64,000 nt of DNA, taken from Oreocharis arfaki. Lineage: Eukaryota; Chordata; Aves; Passeriformes; Paramythiidae. This document shows positions 22,877-34,500 of the stretch, piece by piece. A program made the position numbers and the translations under genes. The notes under the pieces were generated by a model. The model saw only the letters and a list, made by a program, of their open reading frames with translations, was not told the DNA's origin and searched no databases. Position 1 is the stretch's first letter. Each line of letters starts with the position of its first letter. The stretch spans positions 278,709-342,708 of the forward strand of contig VZRR01003262.1 of assembly GCA_013398015.1 (NCBI GenBank), read 5' to 3'.

Positions 22877-23641
22877 GAACCAAAAATCAGTGGATACTTG
22901 AGGCTGGAAGGGACTTCAGGAGGTGGTCTGGTCCAACCCCTCTGCTCGTGGAAGGGTCATGTAAAACCAGTCACTCAAGACCATGTCCTTTGTGTCTCCC
23001 CCTGCCCATGCACTCTCCCTGTGGTTTAATTTGCTGCACTGACGAGGCTTGAGTAAAATGTCACTGCTAATTTAAAAGGTAGTTTTTGAATGTCTCCAGG
23101 GACAGACACCACAACCCCTCTGGGCAGCCTTTCCCAGAGCTTGATCACCCTCAGAGTAACAGCTGTTTCCTGATGTTCAGACAGGACCCTCCTGTGTTTC
23201 AGCCTCTGGTCTTGTCACTGGGCATCACTGAAAAAAACCTGTCTCTGTCCTTTAAGTACTCTCCCTTCAGGTGTTTATATATTAATAAGATCCCCCTGAG
23301 CCCTCTCTTCTCTAGGCGGAACAGTCCCAGCTTTCTTGGCCACTTGTCATATCAGGGGTGCTCCATTCCCTTAGTCATCTTTGTGGCCCTTTGCTGGACT
23401 GTCTCCAGGATGTCAGTCCATCTCTCTTGTGCTGAGGAGCCCAGAACTGGGCACAGCACTCCAGGTGTGGCCTCACTAGGCCTTTAAGGAGCAGGATCAC
23501 CTCCGCTGAGGTGCTGGCAGTGCTCTTCCTTCTGCAGCACGGGATGCCATTGTCTCTCTTCGCCACAAGGGCAGATTGTTGGCTCATGGGCAAATAGGTG
23601 TCCACCAGGACCCCCAGGTCCTTTCCTCCAAAACTGCTTAG
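22877..23641 (-). repeat. CR1 LINE, antisense, with ORF2 remnant
   Basis: About 765 bp matches the complement of avian CR1: the plus strand starts with the degraded 3' end (aggctggaagggacttcagg), then 'gtccaacccctctgctc', 'cctgatgttcagacagga', 'gatccccctgagccctctct', 'ggcacagcactccaggtgtg' and 'ccaccaggacccccaggtcc'. On the minus strand 23605-23375 still reads as the C-terminal end of the CR1 reverse-transcriptase polyprotein (MSQQSALVAKRDNGI, VRPHLECCAQFWAP), with no frame long enough to be active. An interruption near 23040-23085 may be a small insertion. It lies antisense in intron 7 of VTA1. Confidence 0.92.
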
Positions 23642-25895
23642 CCCTTAGAATATGTAAATTGGAGTCAGTTACTAACTTTTGGGGTTATACTTTTGATGTA
23701 AGTACAGTCATTACAGTAAAGTTTTACATTATTTTGAAAACTTAAGAACACAGAGCTGGTTTGTTTCTATTTTCCTTTTCCATTGTGAGGCATTGACTTC
23801 AATAGGAGCTCAGGCTACTGAGCACATCAAAAGATCAACCCTCTTACTGTATAAACTTTGGTTTATAAATTTAAAATTATTAATTCTTTTCCCTCAAGTT
23901 GTGTCATAATAGCATCTGAGGTAGATTTCATAATAAATAAGGCTTTATGCCAGCAAAACATTAATAGAGCTCATACTGTAAAAATAAGATTAGACTGGTG
24001 AATTTAGGCTTGCTTCCAGTATATTAGTTGAATACTGGACTGATGCCTTGGCCAGTTTTTAAAGAATGATTTTGTAGTTTCTTTTGGCATCATAGCATAA
24101 AGCTACTTTGAGAGGAACTTGGTCTTTTTAATTTCTTAAAGATGTTCAGTAATGTGGTCGCAGATTGACCCCAGCTGCTTTTAGTCTGTGATTTTATTTA
24201 GGTTACAAAATAACTGAGGTGTGTGCCTGTGTTTATGCACTCCCTCGCATGTATTTACTCACGTGTGTGTGTTTTAAGAGATTTAATGTGGCTTCACTTA
24301 TTAGGCACTAAATTAATATACATTGCAATGATAATGAGCCCACCAAGTTTTTATGTCCCTCAATGGTTATATTTATTTACCGAAAGGAAAATAAGTACAG
24401 TTCTAGAGTATATTTTAAAAATTGATAAAATTAATCTTGAGAGTGCTTACCTTTCTGCTTTTTATTTGGGTAGGGTTGTTTTGAAAACCAGCAGACCAGT
24501 CTAGTTTTTTAATATTCCCAGGTTTTCTTTTTTATTTGTTCAAAAGCTGTTCTTGAATAATAAGATTGGGGGAAGGAGAAGCAAATATAATAGACATTTT
24601 TTGATAAGAACTGAGATTCTTTAGTAAACATTCTCACAGTATTGCTAACAACAGTTCTAGTTTGAAGGAAAGGATCCAGCTAACTGAAATTGTGCCATAA
24701 AATATGGCTGTAAGTATATTAATGTAGTTGCTTAAAAGTAAAATATACTTAGAGAACTTAATCTTTGTTTAACTAAATTTTATGTAAAATGTATGCTACA
24801 TTTAAAAACGCATTTTTTCCTAATCTGTTAGATCTATTCATTGCTTATAAGATGGTATGTGGGAAATTATTAAATATATACATAATCTTTAGTGTTTTAT
24901 ATAATTATTTATCAGTGCTTATAAAAATCTATCATTTACAAATTAAGTTGTTTTGAAAGAACCTGAGGAAAGAGTTTATAATTTGTCCATAGATTATTGG
25001 AGTAGCATAGGATTAACCTTAAAACTCCCAGTGAATTTGTGGGTGGAAGGAAGTACAGTAACACAGCTGTGCTTTATTTTACACTCACATCAGTGATACT
25101 ATTCACATATAAAATCTTCTGCCAGTTAGGGCCTAAGTCCCTGCTATGCCTTCTCCAAGACTGAACGTGTGTGTTTGAGCCCTACAGAATTCCTAAAGTT
25201 ATAACTTACATCAAGAAAATACTCTGATTAATAAATAGCAGTTGGTTTACTCTATATTACGGGAATATTTTTTGCTAGTGTTCTCCAGTATTACAAAACT
25301 GATTACATTTAATGACATCAATCGTGTTTTCAGTCATCTTGCCTAAAATTGGAAGCATAAAAATTATTTGGGAAAACAGAAACATAAACTGTGTGAAAAT
25401 ATGCCAGTGAGAAATGTTTCTACATTCTGAAAAGTTATTCCAGTTGAGAAGGAACAGTTTCTAACTATGTATTATTCCTGAAGAGAGCAGAGTAATTATG
25501 CTGTGAACACAAAAAGCACTGTCCTTGTTTCTTGCAGGTTGTAATATGATTACAGCTAACTTAATGTCATGTAAAAGCTCTCCTTTGCTGTCTTAGATGA
25601 AGAGCAGATCTTTCTCAAAGGTATTGGCTTACTTTTGAAAGGCAGTGGGTGATGCAAATAGCAGCGTTTAGAAAGGTCCTTACATTTTTCAATAGCAAAG
25701 AATTTAAGCTTTATATGAACAGAAAGAAAAGAGAACAGAAGAGATACTGTATCTTGGTCTTTGTAGTACTACCACAAATATTAGCCTGGTTTTCATAATA
25801 CTACCACAAATTTAAGTAAAACATAAAAATTGTAAGATAGGAAGCTGAAGTCAGATTTCCTTTGTAGTAACTTTGTAATACTTATATTTTTGCAG

Positions 25896-26041
25896 GAGAA
25901 GTCCGCTTGACTCCAGAGGACTTTGCCAGAGCTCAGAAATATTGCAAATATGCTGGCAGTGCTTTGCAATATGAAGATGTGAGCACTGCTGTGCAGAATC
26001 TACAGAAGGCCCTCAAGTTACTTATTACAGGCAGAGAATGA
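25896..26041 (+). CDS. VTA1: VTA1 exon 8 (C-terminal VSL domain and stop)
   Basis: This terminal coding segment completes a split Gly codon and encodes 47 residues (EVRLTPEDFARAQKYCKYAG, SALQYEDVSTAVQNLQKALK, LLITGRE), then TGA at 26039-26041. This is the VSL (Vta1-SBP1-LIP5) domain, a helical hairpin that dimerises VTA1 and docks onto the VPS4 ATPase ring, which is the activity that gives the protein its function. It is almost identical to the mammalian sequence. Adding all visible exons gives 270 residues, exactly what is expected if exon 1 encodes 37, so no coding exon is missing or broken in the window. The acceptor is tttttgcag. Confidence 0.97.
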
Positions 26042-27315
26042 AGCTTTAATCCCACAGATTCATGTCTTTCGCCTAAAGAACTAACAGTTTATTACTGTAC
26101 CTGTTAGGGAAGTGGAGTTACACAGAAATTCTCAGTCCCATCATTCATGACAATGAAACCACTGTTTCAGTATCAGATTAGCAATTAATGGTACAGTAGG
26201 AATCTCTATTTTCATTTTGCAGACAGTGGAGCTTGAAACATGAATGCAGTGGCTTGATGTATGCAAAAGTTCTGTGAACACCACTCAAGAGTTAGAATTC
26301 TATCTTGCAATATTTGGATTATCAGAATTGGAAAATGCTGATTGTAAAAAACTTGAGAATTAGGATGTTCCGTTAAAATTCTTACTCTTCTTTTATTATT
26401 GCAAAAATTTAATAGGTATAATAGCTTTAAAATGGTAACGAGGATTAGTGCTTTCCTCCTGAAATGAGAGTATGTGAGAAGGTTGACACTGGGAAGGACA
26501 TTCTATACTTAAATTATTTCGGTATTTGTATTATCTGAGACATTAAGTCTAAGTTGAGGGAGTCTTGAAGACCTTTGTATTTCATTTGAAAATGCGCTGG
26601 AAAAAAACATCTCTTGATACTTCAGAGGGAGTCATTTTGATGGTGTTCCAATCTAATCCTCCACAGCTATATGGACTACTACATGTATTCTTGATTATTG
26701 GTTCTTGCTCCTTCTGTGTGAACACTTACAGTTTTATATATGTTTGGGTAATTAAGAGAGAATACTAATATTTATCAACAATGATCCTGAAACTAGAGGC
26801 AGAGATTCTAAACAACATGAACTTTCAGGAAGACTTATGTCAAAACTGTTCCATCTTTTTAAGAGGCTGGAAAAAAAGCTTGTTCTTCAGCCTTTAAAGC
26901 ACTATAGTTTTGTCTCTGGTATTAGTGTCATAGAGCTCTGTATTTCCAACTAATATTTTTCCTGTCTGCTTTGTTGTGAAGAATTTTTGGACTTGGGATT
27001 TAATTAAAATATCTTGGAAACTGAATTTTGAGTCTTTATGAGGTCCACTATTGCAATTATAGAGCTCTTGATTGTTAGAAATCCTCCCGTGCTGTTTGAA
27101 AGAATACACAGTCTTTTAACTGGCATGATATTTTAATTGAGTACACCATAAAGCATGTCTGATTTATGTAATAATTTTAATGACATTTTATCTGATGTCT
27201 CTGTCTTTCCTGATCAAATCCATGTTTTTTATAGCTGCACTGCTTTGGAGTGACTAAAATAAGTCTTATATTCAAAGCAAAAAGACGAGTAAAAGAAAAT
27301 CAAACATAAGCATGC

Positions 27316-27321
27316 ATTAAA
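27316..27321 (+). terminator. VTA1: candidate poly(A) signal ATTAAA
   Basis: ATTAAA is the first good signal after the VTA1 stop (about 1.27 kb downstream). A GU-rich stretch (gagtgtagtgtctttg) begins about 25 bases downstream, the expected spacing for a cleavage site between them. Confidence 0.4.
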
Positions 27322-27534
27322 GTTTAGCTGGTTGTATCCTTTTAAGAGTGTAGTGTCTTTGACAGCAGATTTGAAATGGGTAATATGAAACTTGTAAATG
27401 CATGCTTGAGCACTTCAGTTGACTGAGATTCAATAGATAAAATGTGATATTTTTTGTGTTGCCTTCTGATATGGTATAGCATGCTAATCTGGACAGTGAC
27501 TTGGGTTAGATTTTAATTGTTTGGGGAAATTTAG

Positions 27535-27540
27535 AATAAA
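27535..27540 (+). terminator. VTA1: candidate poly(A) signal AATAAA
   Basis: This is the first canonical AATAAA downstream of the VTA1 stop codon. It is followed by a T-rich stretch (acttttttga, 27551-27560), but the downstream element is less GU-rich than at 27316 or 27901. Confidence 0.4.
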
Positions 27541-27900
27541 ATCATCTGAAACTTTTTTGACAGTAATGCTGTACAGACCTGGGCAGTAAGTCTGTATTTT
27601 GTACAGTGTTTCATGCATTTTCTCACTTCAGTATCAAGCTGAATTACTGCAAATTCTTCTACATATATAATTGTTGGTTTACACTGTAGCATTGCTATAA
27701 AATAGTCAGAAGTTGCTTTCATTTCAGGATCATACTACTGTTTTCTAAAACCAGCTTCAGACCCCAGAACCCCAGAACAGGGAGAAATTCTGTTTTCCTA
27801 TTTCTATTTATAAAATAATGAAAAGAACTTCGGGGCTTTTGTATTACATGCAAAAATAAGTAAGCTATGATATAATGCTGTATTGATTTTAGGCTTTTAG

Positions 27901-27906
27901 ATTAAA
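27901..27906 (+). terminator. VTA1: candidate distal poly(A) signal ATTAAA
   Basis: ATTAAA is followed directly by a very GU-rich segment (gttgttggggtttttgtggt, 27907-27926). The downstream element is strong but close, so cleavage would have to occur within or just after it. It is possibly an alternative distal end. Confidence 0.3.
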
Positions 27907-27930
27907 GTTGTTGGGGTTTTTGTGGTTGAA

Positions 27931-30900
27931 TGGTCTGAAATGGAAGTACATAACTACGATTGAAAATGAAAATCTAAGTATTTCTTAAAGTGTATAAAAT
28001 ATTTTCTGTTGGCCATGATTATACTGAACTTCTTGGTTCCTTTAGGAATCCAGGGAATCATCAGGAAAAAAGCAGTGAGTAATGCAAATGTCATAAGCAA
28101 TTTTTTTGACTGATCATTTACACATCTGTTAACCTTCTTCTGCCTAGAAAGAAGTTAAAGTAGTGTTGCTGAAGGGAATGGAGATGAAAATGCTGATACA
28201 AAAGATTAAGAATTTCTTAGAGAAGCTAGCAGGACATTCTTTCTGAAAATAAATCAGTGTTTAGGAGATTTACTATATAAAATTTAGTGTAAAATGGAAC
28301 ATATCCTAATACCAACCTTCAGACCACTATACCTGACAGAACCTATTGAGTTTTATTTTGCATAAAATTACTTTGCTGTGATCATTTATTTTTAAATTGA
28401 GAAGTTTTGTAACAGCTCATAAAATCATGTTTTAAACCCCATCTTTAAGCTCCTAATTTTTGATGTAACAGACTGAATATTTATCATCCAAACTAATACC
28501 TAAAGTAAATTATAGCAAAGCATTTGCATTCCATTAAGTACAGCCTCTGGGACAGCTTTAAATACAGCACATAGCCCAAAAGTACAAACCAGTGTTGCAG
28601 AGCAGTTCAAAAAGTGTACATATTTCAAAATGTTGGGAGGATGTAGGTACACAGGCTATAATTATTCCAAATTGGAATTTGTGGCAAGCACTGAATTTTA
28701 TGACCCCATTGTTAAATATTGTGTGAGCTTTTAAGTGTTGACTGATTAATTTTACGGTCACTCTGAGTGATGAAGGTATCAACACATAGCTTCTCTCAGC
28801 TGCTTCCCCACACAAACAAGTACAGTATTAAAAAAAGGAGAGTGCTGATTTTGTTCCATGCTGCAGTTAACAACTCTCCTTTTCAGTCTTACTGCCACCT
28901 GCATACTTGTTGGCCATTCTCCTTTGGATTGTGGGTTCTCAACCTTCTAAGTCTTGCTTAAGAAAGGAGAAAGAGGCATCTGTCAGATTTTTATCAGGTA
29001 TTCCATGTTCAGTTTTGCTACTTATGTAAGCTAGAATTTTAGTAAATCTGTTCAATGTTTGTTCCTTAAAAGGCTTATGTTTTTGCAGTTAGTTGTATTT
29101 TCATTTCTCTCCAGGGAAAGTTCCATATTATACTTCAGGATTCCTACAGAAGTCTTTAAAAAGTGTATTGCGGAGGAGGTCATCCTTTATGAAGCAGTGG
29201 AGATTTTTTCAAATTAATTGGATTTACTAATACCGGAGGCAGTGTTCTCAAATTTTTGAAGTAATTTCAGGTGGAATTGTTAATGATGTCCTTTGTAAGT
29301 GAATTTTCAGAAGCACAGACTTAAGTATGATCACATGCCAGAGTGTGATTGTAACAGTAGTATTTGAGACTATATAATACTCACCTAGGAGAAACTAACA
29401 ACAGAGAAACTCCTGTCTGAAGCAGAATTGGAGGGTGGAGTTGGTTTGTGTGCAGACACATCTGTACATGTATAATACAATGCATATAAATTCAATGGTA
29501 TAGGAATGCCTTTTAAAAAACAATTATTACCTTGTTTACAGGTTTCGGGAAGATGTCAGATGCAAATATATAGATACTGCTGACAATTTTTTTTCGTAAT
29601 GTGAGGTTTTAAATGTACTAGCTTAGGGCCGAAAGTTAGGACTAAATTGTGTGGTATTCCAAATGAATGATCTTTGGTTTACTTCTTTTTCCTGTCAACA
29701 GTAAAATAGGAGCCCAGTACAAAAAGAATGAGAACACAAATACAGAGGAAGTTAAATTTACAAAAGATCAAATGTAGTTTCTGTTATTGTAAAGTCTTTG
29801 CAGTAATGTTTTGATTGAAAGTGCCCATGCTTAAAAAGTGTAATTCTTGCGTACTTTTACGATGTCCTTTGTCGTGCGGTTTATGGAATTAGAGCCTGAG
29901 CCAGGATATCTGGACTAGGAAAATCTAGATTTTGATGCCAAGTTTCTAAACCACCAATGCATCCTGATACTGACAGGATGTGTTCTTCACAATCACTTCA
30001 GAAACCTATTTTTAAATGTTGGAATTTCAACCAAGTTTGTTGGGAAAAAGAGCAATACTTATTTCTTACTGCATCATCACCTTTCAGTGCACAGCTGTAG
30101 TAACAAGAGAACTGGAGAAAACATGAATTTCCAGTATGTATTCATCAAGAAAAGAATATTAGTGCTGCCAACAGAGCTCTCTTTGGCTTACAAGAGTATT
30201 GGAACAGTCTGATTATAGACACTGTTGTAATGCCCTAAATGATGTCAGAATAGGAAACTTAGAAATAAGAGCATTGAAAACAAACTTGAAAGAGAGAAGA
30301 CATATGCCAGGGGAGAAAAAAATTGCATTCTCCGCAGAATGAGAGGGAGCACAGAAGTGACTGCAGAAGAAAACAGAAGAAATACTTAAAATCCTACATG
30401 GAATGGGAGCAGGACAGCGACTGTAATGGGGTTAGAGTTGTCTGATTTCTTTAGAACCTTGAAAGTAATGAGAAAAAATGCTGGAGCTCAAGACAGAAGA
30501 TTACAGGGGGATAGGAGAGGTGGAAAGGAGCACTAGAATGACAGGAAAAGAAAACAAACTTTTTTTTAAATGCAGACTGGGACAAATGTGAGTTACAGCA
30601 CAGGAGAAAGTTTAACCCAGTTGACAAAATGATAGCAGAATCTTAAGTCTAGCTATAAAAGGGAAGCAAAAAAAATACAAATTGACAGCTTTCTGAAAAT
30701 GGAGAGGAGTCGATCCTCCCATCCTATGAATCCATGCTCATTAAATATGTCATATTTATTAAGTAATTAAAATTGACTTGATGTGCTCTTTTGGACAACT
30801 TGGGAGATTGCATAAGTTGCTGCATGGTATCTACAGAGAACTAGAGAGATCTGTTTGCCTTAAAATGTTATCTGCTGATATTGTGCTTTCCTTCCTGTTC

Positions 30901-31469
30901 TGATTTGCCTCCGTATTTCAGTGTCTGTATTCAAACTGTGGTGTTCCCATAGCTTGGGGGGAGGTTGCTGTAGTTTAATACAGTGCTAAGTGTGAGTGAT
31001 AGCCCACATGTTTAGGCATTCTCGGGTAATTTGTGAAGATTATCTGGCCTGGGGTTTAGCTGCTATGTGCTATAAAGAAAGAGGTAGTGATTGTACTTCC
31101 CTTCTGAGCTGCAGAGGCTCCTTGGCAGCAGTATGACTACAATATCTAAAGGATCTATAGAAATTACTCAGAGCCATTTTCAAAGTCGGAGTCCAACAAA
31201 CTAATCTCTGGAAGTTTGGAAACCTCCAGGTAAGCAGTTGATGCAATTTTAAATTTTTCTTTGCCCCAATTAGCCCATCTGTAAAATGGGCTTATTTAGA
31301 TTTTACATTTACTAATATCATCAGGATTTTTGTAATTCTGACAAGTAATGACAGGAGAAGGGCTGATCATTATAACAAGTTCCCAAAATAAATAGAATTT
31401 TTAGGAGAGGCAGAGAAGGTTTGGTTGTTTGGTTTGGGGTTTTTTTGCCTTGTCTCAAAGTTTTCTATC
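27931..31469. other. intergenic, no gene recognised
   Basis: AT-rich sequence downstream of VTA1. The only visible structure is a purine-biased plus strand at about 30240-30570. Short open frames occur on both strands without recognisable protein content. No repeat could be named. Confidence 0.7.
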
Positions 31470-31572
31470 TTGTTGTTTTCATCTTGTTTTCTCTCCCCTG
31501 TCCCACTGGGAAGGGGAGCGATAGAGTGGCTTGGTGGGCACCTGTTGTCCCGCCAAGGTCAACCCACTACAA
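31470..31572 (+). repeat. probable end of an avian LTR/dispersed repeat
   Basis: The block 'cccctgtcccactgggaagg' followed by 'gagtggcttggtgggcacct' and ending 'gccaaggtcaacccactaca' resembles a motif order I associate with the ends of avian retroviral LTRs (a '...tgtcccactggg...gtgagc..gcttggtg...aacccac.aca' pattern). It is preceded by a T-rich stretch (31420-31490). Only the tail appears to be present. The family assignment is from memory of bird repeats and is weak. Confidence 0.4.
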
Positions 31573-34500
31573 GAAAAAATGGAAAAAACTTTACAGGATA
31601 ATTTAGGGAACAATGGGCAGAAATTAGAAGATTTGAGATGTCATAACATTGTAGTTGTAAATGACAGGCAATTTATATAGAATCGTAACATCTAATGAAA
31701 ATCTGAAAGTGTTGAATTTATCAGGGGTCCAAAATAACCTCCATTCTACAGTACCAAAATAAGTATAATTGATAAGTAATAAGTTCTTATAAGTAATAAG
31801 AGCCTTTAATGCAAGGAAGCAATTGTGTTAAAAAAACAAACCTGTGATCAACTTTAGGCCTGCTATTTTAACCACAAGACTAAGCAAGAGATTACTTCAG
31901 ATTGTGAACAAAAGCCTTGGAAGTTCAAACATGGGTATGATAGCATATAGTATGTTTCCTTCTTGCCCTTTCATTCTTCCCCTCACCCTGAGTGGTTTGG
32001 GACACTGAGTTTTTAGAAAATGAATGCAATTAATTTAATTTACTTAAAATGAAGTAATGCCTGACATAAGACTCTAAAAATACTTAGATGGAAATAGACT
32101 AACATGCAATTTGAAAAATGGATTAAAGCTGATGGAAGAAGAGATTGCAGTAAATTCTAAATTATTTTCAGAATAGAAATGAAGAGAGATCAGCCTAGGG
32201 ACACATCCTGTTCCATGTATCAGTGACTTAGGTTGAGGTCATCATCTAAATCCGATGTAATTTGTGGATGAGATGAAGTTGGGAAGTATTGTAAGACCTG
32301 CAGAGAACTGGGGAAAATTTTGTGATTTTAACTGAAGGATTAGAATGGAGTGAAACTGAAAACACAAAATACAATGTAATTCACTTGCATTCTGACAAGA
32401 CAGTGTTTTCTTAATAAAAATTTGTGTACTGGAAGTTGGAGCAATGCTGATCATAATGTGACTTTAAGATGCATTGGATGAGATTGTATCAGTACAAAAA
32501 GTACACTGTCACTTACATTACTGGGTTTGATTCTGATCATTGTTGATGAAAGTTATTTACCATTACGAGATGCAAAGAAGGGATACTGAGATGATAAAAA
32601 TCTTATTTATTAAAAAAAGATTAACCATAGTTACAGAACGGCTTTCTTAAGGCATTAATGATGAAGCATTTATTTTAAGACATCTTGATAAATTTGTGGA
32701 TTGGATTGCAAGACTGAAGTGATTCTAGAGTTAAAATTTCAGTTTATCAAGTCAATGGGCTTTTGGGAAAGTTTTTCTGGCTTCTGCTCAATTCTAATGG
32801 TCCATCTCCCAAAATACCTGGAAGTGTTACTACTAAAAAAAGGTATTGCAGGACTTGAGACACTGTGATGACCTGATGTCTCCTAGTGTTTTCCACCGGG
32901 AAAATATTTTCCACATAACTTTATTAGGCCTAATGTTTGCTACAATACAGTGTAAGCATTTTTGTGAATAATAGTGAGTGTGGGGTAAAATGAAGAGATA
33001 TTTGTTGGTTGTATTAATTCAGGACCTAATGTATGTTTGCTTATGACTGTGAAAGAATATCCATGGTCTGCATGCTTCTCAATGCAAACACCTTTTCAAT
33101 TTGCAATATGAAAAGCCTTTCAAAGATTGAGATATATAGCATATTGTCAGGATACGGCAGTGTTCAAGATAGAGTCCCTATCTCTTGGTGTGAATTCAGC
33201 TTTGCAGGAATGAGCCCATAATGAAATCTCTGTAAGCTGTTGTAAAAAACAGCAGTATTTCTTTTGTGCTGAAGTTAATCGAGTGTATCAGTGCAGCCTT
33301 GGGAAAAATACTTCAGTGTCAATACTAAATCTATTTGTAAAACAGGCATGCAGGTACTCAACATTGCTGCACTTCAGCTCAACAGCTTTTGATAATAGAA
33401 ACCACAGGCATCTGGCCTTTATCCTACACTTACTTGCCTGAGTAACTCCATCCATGTGAATGGTCTTACTGAGGCAATAAGAATACTCACATACATAAGT
33501 GTTTGCTTTGTTCAGAAGGCTTTGCTTGCTGTTGAGTAAAATACAGTGAGAACAATGGCAATGGCATTAATGAATCCAGTTGTGGTGTGCTGATAGTTCT
33601 CCAGAGTGGAGGTTCTAATCTCATAATCTTAATACTGCCTTTTTCTCAGCCATTTTTCTGAAACTCTGTGTCTTAAGACTTAAAGTAGTTTCTCCAGATT
33701 TTGGCAAGCAAGTGGCAGAAGTACTTTGCAAGGATAGTATGTTTTATCAGTCTGTATCTTGGTAGGTTCCTTCATCATCACTCCTAAACAAAGGTTTTGC
33801 TGTCTGGGACTCACTGGGTGGCTAGATTCAAAATACTCAGAAAACTAGGAACTTTGACAAAAAGTAAAAAAGAGTGCAGAAGAGGCTTCTTTTTTTCATG
33901 TGACCAAACACAGTAAGCCACCATATCGACTGCTGAACTGAGTGGCTTTGTTTATAGTAGGACCTGTCAACTATTTGGTAACATTTGAACACTTGCCAAA
34001 TAATTTCTTCTGGGATTTGGCACAAAGCAATTCTCATGCGACTCCTTGGGCTTCTCAAGAGAATACCAGAGCACGTGCATTAATGTTTGCTCTGTGTGCA
34101 TCTTGATTCCTGAAGAAAATTCATCATGCAGTGAGAAATGTTTAGCATCTGTATAGCGAAGTGGTCATTTTGATAAGGATAGCTACTTGATACTTTTTGT
34201 CACTAGGGGACCTCTCTTCACTCTAAAAAATATTAAATCTGATCATTTTGTGGAGTCCAATTCAGATTGTTTCTTTTCCGTGTGTCGTGACTTTAACCTA
34301 ATGTCGTTTTAGATGCCCTTTGTCTCCAGTGTTTGACACCTGGTAACCTCAGAGATGTTTGAAATTATGAAACCTACTTTGTCTGCTAGAACTCCTCCCA
34401 TGAGACTCCCATTCCCTTGTTAGACTTGCTAGCAGAATCAGAGGCTCATCATATGTCATTACTAAAACGACCATAGCAGATACTGTTCCTGAAAATGCAA

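Larger units (their letters stand above)
18749..25895 (+). other. VTA1: VTA1 intron 7
   Basis: At 7147 bp this is the longest visible intron. It contains an antisense tRNA-Ile-derived SINE (20119-20255) and an antisense CR1 copy of about 765 bp (22877-23641), both listed separately. The rest is AT-rich with no recognisable exon or RNA. It ends in ttttgcag. Confidence 0.9.
26042..27930 (+). other. VTA1: VTA1 3' UTR (3' limit uncertain)
   Basis: The sequence after the stop shows no splice-site-coding pattern and no repeat, consistent with a terminal-exon 3' UTR. Candidate poly(A) signals are at 27316, 27535 and 27901 (listed separately), so the UTR could be about 1.3, 1.5 or 1.9 kb long. Open frames inside it (26565-26768 on +, 26894-27109 on -) look accidental. 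The end is inferred only. Confidence 0.5.

Noticed and set aside
23086..23487. 133-codon plus-strand open frame
   Set aside because: It is the antisense reading of the CR1 copy at 22877-23641.
34190..34215. Possible second CTCF site (cactaggggacctc)
   Set aside because: It departs from the consensus at several core positions and is too weak to list.
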